Assembly (NCBI RefSeq): GCF_014202495.1
Contig: NZ_JACHHA010000003.1
Span: 212,666-276,665, forward strand
DNA from: Cerasibacillus quisquiliarum
GTDB taxonomy: Bacteria; Bacillota; Bacilli; Bacillales; Amphibacillaceae
Length of the DNA stretch: 64,000 bases
Direction of reading: 5' to 3'
Shown: piece by piece, positions 55,695-64,000 of the stretch
Numbering within the stretch: position 1 is the first letter of the stretch
Layout: every line of letters starts with the position of its first letter
Notes under the pieces: model-generated
Told to the model about the DNA's origin: nothing
Seen by the model: only the letters and a program-made list of their open reading frames with translations
The model's database searches: none
Position numbers and translations under genes: made by a program

Positions 55695-56735
55695 ATGATG
55701 AATGAAACGTTACAACATATCGTTAAACATTCATTCATGTATGGTGCCGTCCTTAGTCAACCTATGATCATGCCAAGTTATATTTTACATGATTTAATAG
55801 AAGCTAAAGAATTTCCAAGATATGGTGAGCATAGTGAACGTGTTCAAGCGATCCAGAAGAAATTATATGATTTCAATTTTTATCATGATGATATTGATGG
55901 TGATTTCGGTATCCTGACCGAATATGCGATTAAACAATTTCAAAGAAAAAATCAATTACCAACTTCGGGTATACTTGACGATGATACCGTTCATATGATG
56001 ATTGAAGTTGAAATGGACCAATACCTAAAAAAAATTGAACAACTTTCTGAAAAAATTTATCCCGGTCTACAAAGTGAAGATGTTAGAAAAACACAAGAAA
56101 TTTTACAGTTCTTCGGTTATTATCACGGACATATTGATGGGATTTATGGCCCGTTAACGACCGAAGCGATTCAACGAGTTGAAGCGGAACATCATATCTC
56201 ATTAGTTAATGTACATTTGCAACAACCTTTAAAAAAAGTACATGAAAAGAAAAAGAAAGAAAAGCAACAATTAAAACAATCGACAAAAACAAATGAATCA
56301 AATGCTGATTCACAAGAATTTAAGAAAGCCGAACATACAATCCCCCCTTCTCAACCTGTAGCAACAACTCAGTCTCGTTCCACAAAAATCATCCAAACAG
56401 CCCAATTATATATTGGAACACCATACGAATGGGGTGGAACGACTCCGAATGGTTTTGATTGTAGTGGTTTTTTGCAGTTTGTCTATCAAACAGAGAACAT
56501 CCAAATCCCCCGTACTGTATCAGAAATATGGAACTTTGCGGAACCTATCTCAGCCCCTTCAATAGGAGATCTCGTTTTTTTTGAAACGTATAAACCTGGT
56601 CCTTCTCATGCCGGTATTTATTTGGGAAATGGTCGATTTATTCATGCGGGTAGTTCTCGCGGTGTGGAAATTAGTGATATTAATTTAGACTATTGGCAAA
56701 ATAGGTTTCTTGGTGCGAAGCGCATTATACAATAA
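55695..56735 (+). CDS. NlpC/P60 cell-wall endopeptidase with PG-binding repeats
   Basis: A 346-residue protein. Two peptidoglycan-binding repeats lie at about 45-105 (SERVQAIQKKLYDF) and 125-170 (RKTQEILQFFGYYHGHIDGIYG), a Lys/Gln-rich linker at about 180-225, and an NlpC/P60 domain at about 230-346 with the catalytic Cys in GFDCSGF and His in PSHAGIYLG. Such enzymes cut D-Glu-DAP bonds. No clear signal peptide is seen: the start has only a weak hydrophobic stretch. AAAGGAG precedes the ATG. Confidence 0.92.
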   Translation: MMNETLQHIVKHSFMYGAVLSQPMIMPSYILHDLIEAKEFPRYGEHSERVQAIQKKLYDFNFYHDDIDGDFGILTEYAIKQFQRKNQLPTSGILDDDTVHMMIEVEMDQYLKKIEQLSEKIYPGLQSEDVRKTQEILQFFGYYHGHIDGIYGPLTTEAIQRVEAEHHISLVNVHLQQPLKKVHEKKKKEKQQLKQSTKTNESNADSQEFKKAEHTIPPSQPVATTQSRSTKIIQTAQLYIGTPYEWGGTTPNGFDCSGFLQFVYQTENIQIPRTVSEIWNFAEPISAPSIGDLVFFETYKPGPSHAGIYLGNGRFIHAGSSRGVEISDINLDYWQNRFLGAKRIIQ

Positions 56736-56767
56736 AGAAAGAGCCATCTATAATTGGCTCTTTCTTT
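56734..56767. terminator. Terminator between the endopeptidase and the HD gene
   Basis: AAAGAAAGAGCCA/TGGCTCTTTCTTTT stem with an 8-base loop; symmetric runs serve both convergent genes. The HD gene's stop codon lies inside it. Confidence 0.88.
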
Positions 56768-57371
56768 TTATATCTTGCAAATACCATTCCGAAAAAAATC
56801 TCTGTAAAAATTGCTCTAAAAATTTGTGTCTGTCATTCGCTATTTGAATTGCTGTTTTCGTATGAAGCGTATCCTTCAAATGGATTAACTTCTTGAAAAA
56901 ATGATTGATGCTCGTCTGATTTGGATCTAATGGATCGTAAATAGGTTGGCATTTAGCACCACCGTATGCAAATGTCCGTGCAATGCCAATCGCACCAAGC
57001 GCATCTAACCGATCAGCATCTTGAACAATTTTACCTTCTAATGTTCGAGGTGTTTTTCCTTTTGAGTAAGAAATATCATTAATCGCTAATATGAGAGTAT
57101 TTACATCTCTTTCTGTAAAGTGAATGTTGTATAGAAATGATTCCATTTCTAAAAGTGCATGTTCAGGATGTTTAAATAATTTATAATCTCCAATATCATG
57201 TAATAAAGCAGCTGCTTGGCATATAAAAATATCTGCTTTTTCCTTTTTGGCAATTGATTTTGCTAACATGGCTACGCGCTCTAAATGGTAATAATCGTGT
57301 CCTGTTGTATCATTAGAAAATATGTTATAAACATATTGTTGCACGAGTTGTAATTGCTTTTTTCTGTCCAT
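56748..57371 (-). CDS. ypgQ: HD-domain phosphohydrolase (YpgQ-like)
   Basis: A 207-residue protein with the HD motifs HDYYHLERV, LLHDIGDYK and DADRLDALGAIGIART. YpgQ of B. subtilis hydrolyses nucleotides; the substrate here is inferred. Its start overlaps the fhs stop by one base, so the two are translationally coupled. Confidence 0.9.
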   Translation of the reverse strand: MDRKKQLQLVQQYVYNIFSNDTTGHDYYHLERVAMLAKSIAKKEKADIFICQAAALLHDIGDYKLFKHPEHALLEMESFLYNIHFTERDVNTLILAINDISYSKGKTPRTLEGKIVQDADRLDALGAIGIARTFAYGGAKCQPIYDPLDPNQTSINHFFKKLIHLKDTLHTKTAIQIANDRHKFLEQFLQRFFSEWYLQDIKRKSQL

Positions 57372-59041
57372 TAGAACAATCCGACAGCCTTTCCGTCATC
57401 TGTCACATCCATATTTAAAGCTGCAGGTTTTTTTGGTAACCCTGGCATCGTCAACATCTCACCTGTTAAGACAACGATAAATCCTGCTCCTATGGAAGGA
57501 CTTAATTCTCGAATAGTTATTGTGAAATCTTTCGGTCGTCCAAGTAGGTTTGGATTATCTGATAAGGAATATTGTGTTTTAGCCATACATATAGGTAACT
57601 GATCCCATCCTCTAGAAGTGAATGCCTTAAGTTGTTTTTTAGCTTTTGCTGATAATTGTATATCTGCTGCTCCATAAACTTGTTGAGCTATTGTCTTTAT
57701 CTTCTCTTCAAGTGACATATTTAAATCATATAGATAGGTGAAATTTTTATTGTCTGTATCAATCTTTTGCACAATTTTTTCTGCTAGTAAAATACCACCA
57801 TCGCCACCCTTTGCCCAAACATCGGCTAGTGCCACGTCGATTTGTCTTTCTTCACACCATTTTTCGACATATTCAATTTCACGGTCTGTATCAGTTGGAA
57901 ATTTATTAATCGCTATGACATATGGTAGACCAAACTTTTCAATCGTTTCGATATGTTTTTCTAAATTTTCCATTCCATTTGCTAAAGCATCAAGGTCTTC
58001 CACTGTTAATTGATTTTTCTTAAGGCCGCCATGCATTTTTAATGCCCGAATGGTCGCAACAATAACGACTGCATCAGGTTCAAAGCTACCTGCTCGTGTT
58101 TTAATATTGAGGAACTTTTCAGCTCCTAAATCAGCACCGAATCCTGCTTCTGTTACGACATAATCCCCTAATTTAGCAGCAGTCTTCGTTGCCATAATAC
58201 TATTACATCCATGGGCAATGTTTGCAAATGGTCCGCCATGGATGATCGCTGGGGTATTTTCTATCGTTTGGACTAAATTAGGTTTAAACGCTTCCTTCAA
58301 TAATAAAGTTAACGCACCTTCAACTTCAAGATCTTTAACTGTTACAGGTTCATCATCATACGTATAACCGATTACGATTTTTGCAAGGCGCGCTTTTAAA
58401 TCTTTTAAACTTGTTGCCAAACATAGTATTGCCATTATTTCTGAAGAGACAGTGATATTAAAGCCGTCTTCTCTTGGGATTCCTTGAAGGGGACCACCTA
58501 GTCCAACAACAATCTCTCTTAAGGCTCGATCATTCATATCCATTACACGTTTCCACTCTATTTTTCTTGGGTCGATATTTAACGCATTCCCTCGATGGAT
58601 ATGGTTATCTATCATAGCAGCTAAAGCATTGTTGGCAGTTGTAATCGCATGAATATCTCCAGTGAAATGAAGGTTTATATCTTCCATCGGGAGTACTTGT
58701 GAATATCCACCACCTGCTGCACCACCTTTTAGGCCCATAACAGGACCAAGAGACGGTTCTCTTAAGGCAATTACAGTATGTTTACCGATCTTATTTAAAG
58801 CTTGTCCTAATCCGACCGTAACAGTCGATTTTCCTTCACCTGCAGGCGTCGGGTTTATCGATGTAACAAGAATAATTTTACCGTCTTTTTTATGCTTTAA
58901 TTTTTCGATAAGATGGTCAGATATTTTTGCTTTTGTACGACCATACGGTTCCCAATCATCCCTTTGTAAATCTAACTTTTCAGCAATTTCTTCAATAGGC
59001 TTTAAATCAGCTTCCTGTGCAATTTGTATATCTGTCTTCAT
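57371..59041 (-). CDS. fhs: Formate-tetrahydrofolate ligase
   Basis: A 556-residue ligase with the ATP-binding [18 protein letters not shown] (about 66-83) and [24 protein letters not shown]. It makes 10-formyl-THF for purine and formyl-Met synthesis. AGGAGG precedes the ATG at 59041. B. subtilis lacks fhs in this region, so this gene may be an acquired or retained lineage trait. It fits the nearby thyA and dfrA in folate metabolism. Confidence 0.95.
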   Translation of the reverse strand: MKTDIQIAQEADLKPIEEIAEKLDLQRDDWEPYGRTKAKISDHLIEKLKHKKDGKIILVTSINPTPAGEGKSTVTVGLGQALNKIGKHTVIALREPSLGPVMGLKGGAAGGGYSQVLPMEDINLHFTGDIHAITTANNALAAMIDNHIHRGNALNIDPRKIEWKRVMDMNDRALREIVVGLGGPLQGIPREDGFNITVSSEIMAILCLATSLKDLKARLAKIVIGYTYDDEPVTVKDLEVEGALTLLLKEAFKPNLVQTIENTPAIIHGGPFANIAHGCNSIMATKTAAKLGDYVVTEAGFGADLGAEKFLNIKTRAGSFEPDAVVIVATIRALKMHGGLKKNQLTVEDLDALANGMENLEKHIETIEKFGLPYVIAINKFPTDTDREIEYVEKWCEERQIDVALADVWAKGGDGGILLAEKIVQKIDTDNKNFTYLYDLNMSLEEKIKTIAQQVYGAADIQLSAKAKKQLKAFTSRGWDQLPICMAKTQYSLSDNPNLLGRPKDFTITIRELSPSIGAGFIVVLTGEMLTMPGLPKKPAALNMDVTDDGKAVGLF

Positions 59042-59171
59042 AACACGACCTCCTAATCCTTTCCTTATTAAATGAATATCTTTCTGTTTATTCATGTTTA
59101 TCATACCATATAAAATGTTTATCATTATATAATTAATTCACAGATTTTTCATGTTTTTTAATGCGTGATCA

Positions 59172-59309
59172 TTGACGTAATGACTTTAATAGGCTATAGT
59201 AAATTTAAGCAAAGCGAATTTACATCTTTAACAGGCAATTTTTGTTTTGGATGAACGTTCACTTTGTATTAACACGTTTTACGTGAAAGTTTTTAGGAGG
59301 ATTATTTAA
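59172..59309 (+). promoter_or_regulatory. Cold-shock gene promoter and long 5' leader
   Basis: TTGACG (59172-59177) and TATAGT (59195-59200) are 17 bases apart. The start would be near 59207, leaving a leader of about 100 bases before the csp gene, a usual trait of csp mRNAs that fold with temperature. The gap 59042-59309 holds only this. Confidence 0.65.
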
Positions 59310-59510
59310 ATGCAAAACGGAGTAGTAAAATGGTTTAATGCAGAAAAAGGATACGGTTTTATTCAAGTTGAAGAAGGAAATGATGTATTCGTACATTATT
59401 CCGCTATTCAAGAAGAAGGTTTTAAATCATTAGAAGAAGGTCAAGAAGTGACATTTGAAATTGTTGAAGGTGAACGTGGTCCACAAGCTGCTAATGTCGA
59501 AAAGAAATAA
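59310..59510 (+). CDS. cspB: Cold shock protein (CspB/CspD type)
   Basis: A 66-residue OB-fold protein with both RNA-binding motifs KGYGFIQV and VFVHYSAIQ. It acts as an RNA chaperone. TTAGGAGG precedes the ATG, with a long leader upstream. Which paralogue letter applies is not decidable from sequence alone. Confidence 0.95.
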   Translation: MQNGVVKWFNAEKGYGFIQVEEGNDVFVHYSAIQEEGFKSLEEGQEVTFEIVEGERGPQAANVEKK

Positions 59511-59525
59511 GTAAACACATATATT

Positions 59526-59555
59526 AAGCGGTAGTCCCTAGGGACTACCGCTTTT
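59526..59555. terminator. Terminator after the csp gene
   Basis: AAGCGGTAGTCCC/GGGACTACCGCTTTT perfect 13-bp stem with a 2-base loop and T-run; it can also serve the convergent methyltransferase gene. Confidence 0.92.
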
Positions 59556-59561
59556 CTGTTG

Positions 59562-60083
59562 TTATCGTTGAACATCATAAGACATTCTTAAAGCCTTTTC
59601 TTCGTTTGGGATGCGTATTTTTAATAAAACAAGATGAATAATTGGGAAAATCACAGCAGTCAAATAGGCACCAAAAAGTAATGGAATCACTAATAATTCG
59701 ATACCCACGATAATATAATTCGGGTGTTTAACATATTTATAAGGTCCTTTCCGAATCAATGCTACACGAGGCAAGACAATGATTTTCGTATTCCAAAATC
59801 GACCAAGAGAAACGATACACCAAGCCCGAAGGAATTGCGTTAATAGAAATATGCTAAGTAAAATATAATTAACCGAAAAATCTTCTCGTCCAAATAGCCA
59901 AGCTTCTAAGTAAATTGCTACAAAGAATAGGCAATGTACGATGACAAACCATTTATAATGTTCTTGTCCAGTCTCTATTCCTCCCCTTTCTTTCATCCAA
60001 TTTTCATTACTTTTAGCAATAACTAATTCAATTAACCGTTGCATAATAATACAAAGATATAAAATCAACATCCACGTCTTCAA
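59562..60083 (-). CDS. bpsB: Isoprenylcysteine carboxyl methyltransferase-family protein (YpbQ/BpsB-like)
   Basis: A 173-residue membrane protein with about four helices and the ICMT motif GPYKYVKHPNYIIVGIELLVIPLL and RIPNEEKAL. In B. subtilis the homologue BpsB (YpbQ) methylates the alkylpyrones made by BpsA. The start is one base from the end of the polyketide synthase gene, as expected for the pair. Confidence 0.9.
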   Translation of the reverse strand: MKTWMLILYLCIIMQRLIELVIAKSNENWMKERGGIETGQEHYKWFVIVHCLFFVAIYLEAWLFGREDFSVNYILLSIFLLTQFLRAWCIVSLGRFWNTKIIVLPRVALIRKGPYKYVKHPNYIIVGIELLVIPLLFGAYLTAVIFPIIHLVLLKIRIPNEEKALRMSYDVQR

Positions 60084-60084
60084 T

Positions 60085-61170
60085 TTAACTCCACTCCAAT
60101 AATAATAATTCGGAACTAAATCCGGGTCCTAATGCTGATAAGATACTTCTATGTTTGCTTTCCGAATCTTTAATCCATTCCCTTAATACGTATAACACAG
60201 TTGGTGATGACATATTTCCATGATTTTTTAATACGTCATAAGAGTGTCGTAATTTCTCACTCGGAATCAAACAAGCTTCCTCCATAGATTCCAACACTTT
60301 TCTTCCACCTGGATGTGCTATAAATGAATCTATATCATCGTTTACTAGAAGATGTTCTCCCATAAATTTTTCAAGATGCGGTTTAAACAACGTGTGAATA
60401 AGTTTTGGAATTCTTTTTGAGAAAATAACATTAAAGCCGTTTGTATTTATATTCCACCCCATAACATTTTCTGTATGCCTTTTAGTAAAAGAACTTGTCG
60501 ATTTAATAGAAGGTGTTTGTTTTGCTTGAACATATCGATTTAAATGCGATTTATTTCCGATTAATAATGCAGCACTTGCTCCATCTCCAAATAATGCCGT
60601 GCCTACAATATTACTTTTTCTTATATCATTGTTTTGAAAAGTTAAACTACATAATTCGCAACATATGAGAAGAACATTGGTAGTTGGCTGAGCTTGTAAT
60701 ATGTGATGAGCATGTGAAATACCGATTGCTCCACCAGCACAACCAAGTCCCCATAACGGCGTGCGTGATATCGATTCTCTAAATGGGAGACGATTTATAA
60801 TATGTACGTCAATTGTTGGTGTAGCAATCCCAGTACTAGAAACAAAAATAATGTGATCGATATCTGAAATAGGAACTGTTTTTTGCAAAAACGATTGGTT
60901 TGTTAAACAGTCTTCAATAGCTATTAATGATAAATCGACAGCATGCTTGATATATAAATCATTACGGGTTTTGAAGTCTTGAGTGGTCTCAAACCAATCA
61001 GGTGTTACAACAAATTGACGTGACTGTATCGCTGCATTTTCGAAAACCGTTAATAATCGGTTTATCATTCGTTTTTCATTTACGAAGATTTTTTTTACTA
61101 AACTTTTAACAGTTTCTTGATCCAATGTGTGGCTAGGAACTCCTATACCAACAGAAGCAATTTTTGTCAT
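60085..61170 (-). CDS. bpsA: Type III polyketide synthase (BpsA-like)
   Basis: A 361-residue chalcone synthase-like protein. The catalytic triad is Cys in WGLGCAGGAIG (about residue 144), His in FIAHPGGRKV and Asn in HGNMSSPTVLYVL. Type III synthases of Bacillaceae make alkylpyrones from long-chain acyl-CoA and malonyl-CoA. The following ICMT-type gene is the methylating partner. AGGTG-like ribosome site before the ATG. Confidence 0.93.
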   Translation of the reverse strand: MTKIASVGIGVPSHTLDQETVKSLVKKIFVNEKRMINRLLTVFENAAIQSRQFVVTPDWFETTQDFKTRNDLYIKHAVDLSLIAIEDCLTNQSFLQKTVPISDIDHIIFVSSTGIATPTIDVHIINRLPFRESISRTPLWGLGCAGGAIGISHAHHILQAQPTTNVLLICCELCSLTFQNNDIRKSNIVGTALFGDGASAALLIGNKSHLNRYVQAKQTPSIKSTSSFTKRHTENVMGWNINTNGFNVIFSKRIPKLIHTLFKPHLEKFMGEHLLVNDDIDSFIAHPGGRKVLESMEEACLIPSEKLRHSYDVLKNHGNMSSPTVLYVLREWIKDSESKHRSILSALGPGFSSELLLLEWS

Positions 61171-61399
61171 ATTTTCACCTTTTTATAATTATACTGCCCA
61201 TCTTCTTCAAATTTTATTAATAATTTGTTCACATAGTAGTCACATTCTTTTTTAACTTAATCGTTAGTAAAGCCTATGCAGATAGTGTTACGGCGATGTT
61301 TTGACTAAAATGTGACATCTATGATAAAACCTTAAGTTACGCTCATAAATTTTGTATGATGGTAATGAAGACAACAACAACTGAGAGGGAGTGGAAAAC

Positions 61400-61537
61400 A
61401 TGGCATCTGAAACAAAGAAGAATATCGGCGATAAAAACGAACCAGATTTGAGAGGTACATTAGTCTCAGTGATGTTCGTTCTCGCATTTATCGTCATCAG
61501 TTGGTTTGGAGTATTAGGGATATTCTTATCAAGATAA
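61400..61537 (+). CDS. cbaD: Small subunit of ba3 oxidase (subunit IIa, CbaD-like)
   Basis: A 45-residue protein: a charged N-terminus (ETKKNIGDKNEPDLRGT) and one hydrophobic helix (about 21-42). Such a single-helix subunit is typical before ba3 subunit II (subunit IIa). GAGGGAG precedes the ATG and the gene lies 20 bases before cbaB. The preceding gap (61171-61399) contains direct TCACA repeats and no gene. Confidence 0.8.
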   Translation: MASETKKNIGDKNEPDLRGTLVSVMFVLAFIVISWFGVLGIFLSR

Positions 61538-61557
61538 TGACAAGGGAGTGAATTTTT

Positions 61558-62061
61558 ATGCATTTACACAGATTTGAAAAAATATGGCTCGTATTTGGAA
61601 TCGGTTCCTTAGTTGTATTTATGCTTATTCTAGGATATGGAGCATTTTGGAAAGGAACTCACCCACAGAGTCACGGTCAAATTATAGACCCAAATAATGT
61701 TGAAGCATATGATGCTTTCAAACCTGAAAATTTAGGTGTTAATAAAGTAGATGATAAGCGTTATGTTATAAACGTTGTCGCATCAGCATTTAACTACGAT
61801 TTTGGCACAGATAAAGATGGAAATGCCGTTAAAACAATTCGTATTCCAAAAGGATCAAATGTTTTATTCCAAGTTACTTCTCCAGATGTTGTCCATGGTT
61901 TTAATATCGCTGGAACAAATGTGAACATGATGATTGAACCAGGATACGTTAGTAAAATGGAAACAGTACTAAATAATCCTGGCGAATACACAATCGTATG
62001 TAATGAATATTGTGGTGTAGGTCACCACTTAATGTTTGGTACACTGGAGGTGTATGAATAA
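61558..62061 (+). CDS. cbaB: Cytochrome c oxidase subunit II, ba3 type
   Basis: A 167-residue subunit with one N-terminal transmembrane helix (about 10-30) and a cupredoxin domain carrying the CuA ligands in VHGFNI and CNEYCGVGHHLM. It accepts electrons from cytochrome c. Its stop codon overlaps the subunit I start (TAATG). Confidence 0.95.
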   Translation: MHLHRFEKIWLVFGIGSLVVFMLILGYGAFWKGTHPQSHGQIIDPNNVEAYDAFKPENLGVNKVDDKRYVINVVASAFNYDFGTDKDGNAVKTIRIPKGSNVLFQVTSPDVVHGFNIAGTNVNMMIEPGYVSKMETVLNNPGEYTIVCNEYCGVGHHLMFGTLEVYE

Positions 62062-63749
62062 TGGCATTAGCAAAAGCAGAAACAACATCGAGTCAAGAAA
62101 TTGGTGTCTATCCAATTCATGAGAAAAGTAAGAAATTATATATGTCTTTTATGTATGTGACATTCATCTCCTTATTAATCGGGGGATTAATGGGATTATT
62201 ACAAACATTAGTACGTTCAGGTAAATTAACTTTACCTTGGGGAATTGGCTATTATCAAATCCTTACTGTTCACGGCGTTATTCTTGCACTTGTGATGACG
62301 ACGTTCTTCATTATTGGATTCCAGTTCTCTTTAATGGAAAAATCAGTTGGAATGTCTGATAAACAACGTAAATTTGGTTGGCTAAGTTTTTGGGTCATGT
62401 TAATTGGTACGATTATGGCTGCCACAATGATTTTACTTGGAAAAGCTAGTGTGCTTTATACATTCTATGCACCACTTAAAGCGCATCCAGTTTTCTATAT
62501 CGGATTAGCATTAGTTATTATTGGATCATGGATTGCTGCTTTCACTAATTTCCATCAAATTTCTGTATGGAAAAAGAAACATCCTGGTGAAAAAACACCA
62601 CTACCTGCATTTATGGTAGCCATTAATATGATCATGTGGTTTATTGCTACATTGGGAGTTGCAACTGCAGTTCTCGTACAATTTATTCCATGGTCACTAG
62701 GTTATGCATCAACAATTAATGTTCTTTTAAGTAGAACGTTATTCTGGTATTTTGGTCACCCACTTGTCTATTTCTGGTTATTACCAGCATATATGACTTG
62801 GTATGTTATTATCCCGAAAATTATCGGTGGAAGAATTTTCAGTGATGCATTAGCAAGAATGTCATTCGTATTACTATTATTCTTCTCAATTCCTGTAGGG
62901 TTTCACCATCAGTTAACTGAACCAGGTATCCACCCTACTTGGAAGTTTATCCAAGTTGCATTAACAATGATGGTTGTTATTCCTACGTTAATGACTGCAT
63001 TTTCTATGTTTGCAACTTTCGAAATTACAGGGCGTAAAAAAGGTGGAAAAGGTGTTTTTGGTTGGATGAAAAAGTTACCTTGGGGTGACGTACGTTTCTT
63101 AGCACCTTTCCTAGGTATGATCGGGTTTATACCTGGTGGTGCTGGTGGAATTATTAACGCATCACACCAATTAAACATGGTTGTTCATAACACAATTTGG
63201 GTAACCGGACACTTCCACTTAACTGTAGCAACTGTTGTACTCTTAACATTCTTTGGTGTTACTTATTGGTTAGTACCACATTTAACTGGTAGAAAACTAA
63301 CACCTCAACTAAACAAATTAGGTATTATTCAATCAGTTATTTGGTCAGTTGGTATGCTGATTATGTCTACAGCCATGCACATTCAAGGTTTAAAAGGCGG
63401 TCCACGTCGTTCTGAGTTCTCAGAGTACGGTGGTACAGCTCAAGCACAAGAATGGATTGGGTATCAAATGGCACAAGCTGTTGGAGGAACAATTCTGTTC
63501 ATTGCTATTTTACTCATGCTTTACATTTTCGTAAAACTAGCTTTCTTTGCACCTAAAGGTGTTACAGAATATCCGCTTGCACAAGAAGAACCAGATGCAG
63601 AACCTACTCCAGCATGGTTTGAAAACTGGAAAATGTGGATTGGAATTACAGTAGCATTAATTTTATTCGCATACTCTATTCCAGTATTCGACATGATCCA
63701 GTATTCACCTCCTGGTTCACCACCATTTAGCTGGCCTATTGGAAACTAA
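62061..63749 (+). CDS. cbaA: Cytochrome c oxidase subunit I, ba3 type
   Basis: A 562-residue subunit with about twelve helices. Heme and copper ligands are in TVHGVILAL, WYFGHPLVYFWLLPAY and VTGHFHLTVATVV; the ba3 pattern is GHPxVYFWLLPAY. It reduces oxygen to water and pumps protons with high oxygen affinity. A partial ISL3-like element follows its terminator-like sequence. Confidence 0.96.
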   Translation: MALAKAETTSSQEIGVYPIHEKSKKLYMSFMYVTFISLLIGGLMGLLQTLVRSGKLTLPWGIGYYQILTVHGVILALVMTTFFIIGFQFSLMEKSVGMSDKQRKFGWLSFWVMLIGTIMAATMILLGKASVLYTFYAPLKAHPVFYIGLALVIIGSWIAAFTNFHQISVWKKKHPGEKTPLPAFMVAINMIMWFIATLGVATAVLVQFIPWSLGYASTINVLLSRTLFWYFGHPLVYFWLLPAYMTWYVIIPKIIGGRIFSDALARMSFVLLLFFSIPVGFHHQLTEPGIHPTWKFIQVALTMMVVIPTLMTAFSMFATFEITGRKKGGKGVFGWMKKLPWGDVRFLAPFLGMIGFIPGGAGGIINASHQLNMVVHNTIWVTGHFHLTVATVVLLTFFGVTYWLVPHLTGRKLTPQLNKLGIIQSVIWSVGMLIMSTAMHIQGLKGGPRRSEFSEYGGTAQAQEWIGYQMAQAVGGTILFIAILLMLYIFVKLAFFAPKGVTEYPLAQEEPDAEPTPAWFENWKMWIGITVALILFAYSIPVFDMIQYSPPGSPPFSWPIGN

Positions 63750-63761
63750 TCATAAAGGGGC

Positions 63762-63795
63762 TGGGACAAAACTAGCTCAAAATAGTATAAAAAAT
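63762..63795 (+). repeat. Remnant of a terminator arm after cbaA
   Basis: GGGGCTGGGACAAAACTAG-type sequence just after cbaA resembles the 5' arm of a GGGACAAAA terminator (compare ACTGAGACAAA at 32897). The matching 3' arm is not found before the IS end at 63816. Confidence 0.4.
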
Positions 63796-63881
63796 GGTTC
63801 CAAGCATTAAAAATTGGCTCTTTGTCAAATGGTGTTGGTCAGTAAAATTAAAATCGAGATATTGGTTATTTGAATCATCAT

Positions 63882-63905
63882 GTTCTGTTGCTTAAGCAAC
63901 AGAAC
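63882..63905. terminator. Perfect palindrome at the transposase stop
   Basis: A 24-base perfect palindrome (GTTCTGTTGCTT and its complement) covers the transposase stop codon. With the flanking GATTCTTTTTGTTT on the + strand it can end read-through from the cba operon. Confidence 0.65.
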
Positions 63906-64000
63906 ATAATGATTCTTTTTGTTTCACTACAGCTCTTAATTTAAAGTGAAGTATGATTCGATTTTTGAAATAATTAAAGTTTCTATACCCATAAGCGACG
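63892..64000 (-). CDS. Transposase C-terminus, 5' end outside window
   Basis: Read on the - strand, 35 residues (VAYGYRNFNYFKNRI...KQKESLCSVA) end at the TAA at 63894-63892. The AYGYRNFNYFKNRI segment is like the C-terminus of ISL3-type transposases. Only this fragment is inside the window. Confidence 0.65.
   Translation of the reverse strand, partial: VAYGYRNFNYFKNRIILHFKLRAVVKQKESLCSVA

Larger units (their letters stand above)
63816..64000. mobile_element. Terminal part of an ISL3-like insertion sequence
   Basis: GGCTCTTTGTCAAATGGTGTTGG at 63816-63838 has the form of an ISL3-family terminal repeat, and the C-terminus of a transposase is encoded on the - strand behind it. The other end lies beyond the window. 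Confidence 0.6.

Noticed and set aside
61200..61330. Possible Fnr or ResD sites before the cba operon
   Set aside because: Direct TCACA repeats and a TGTGA occur, but not the paired TGTGA-N6-TCACA form, so no regulator can be named.
61288..61563. A 91-codon open frame on the - strand over the cba promoter and cbaD
   Set aside because: It runs opposite the small subunit gene and the operon's control region, and has no ribosome site or domain; the + strand reading explains the sequence.

Overview
The window is a low-GC (roughly 35% by eye) Gram-positive chromosome segment from an endospore-forming, probably motile and respiring member of the Bacillaceae. Spore genes (cotE, spoVK, sirA, tlp), strong AGGAGG ribosome sites and a gene order that closely follows Bacillus subtilis (ricA-cotE-mutS-mutL; miaA-hfq-spoVK-hflX-ynbB; lexA-yneA-yneB-ynzC-tkt-sirA-yneF-ccdA-ccdB-ccdC-yneK-citB-yneN-tlp-yneP-yneQ-yneR-plsY-yneT-parE-parC) support this. 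An extra MrpB subunit and a ba3-type oxidase would suit a halophilic or alkaliphilic genus, but I cannot fix the genus from the sequence. No rRNA, tRNA, CRISPR array or prophage was seen.

Region 1 (1-11.1 kb, + strand): end of ricA, cotE, mismatch repair (mutS, mutL), a Dps ferritin, tRNA/RNA factors (miaA, hfq), the spore AAA+ protein SpoVK, the ribosome GTPase HflX and a PLP enzyme (YnbB). The glnRA pair that usually follows ynbB is absent. Region 2 (11.1-33 kb): the SOS locus (lexA; a 30-residue membrane peptide behind two perfect LexA boxes; yneB; ynzC), transketolase, the replication inhibitor SirA behind a Spo0A box, the cytochrome c biogenesis set (ccdA, a ccdB broken by a frameshift, ccdC) with an orphan mrpB inside it, a PAS histidine kinase, aconitase, a thiol-disulfide protein, Tlp, thioesterase, folE2/yidD/yneR, plsY and topoisomerase IV.

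Region 3 (33-44 kb): a TetR regulator, a 20-bp palindromic operator and a five-gene acyl-CoA dehydrogenase/biotin carboxylase operon like the yng leucine or branched-chain degradation cluster; then a flavin reductase, the double dynamin DynA, a 5'-3' exonuclease and a CstR-type persulfide sensor with its own operator. Region 4 (44.4-47.8 kb) holds the least explained pair: a tyrosine recombinase and a divergent protein with two HTH domains and a ribbon-helix-helix-like tail, separated by about 290 bp of very A+T-rich DNA with a 10-bp inverted repeat; then cheV behind a sigma-D promoter.

Region 5 (48-61.2 kb, mostly - strand): FAD/Rieske oxidoreductase, 7Fe-type ferredoxin, MsrAB, YqfQ, YozE, a Tat system with two TatA genes, MobA, folate and thymidylate genes (dfrA, thyA, fhs), a cell-wall NlpC/P60 hydrolase, an HD phosphohydrolase, a cold shock protein and a type III polyketide synthase with its methyltransferase. 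Region 6 (61.4-64 kb): a ba3 oxidase operon followed by the end of an ISL3-like insertion sequence that runs off the window.
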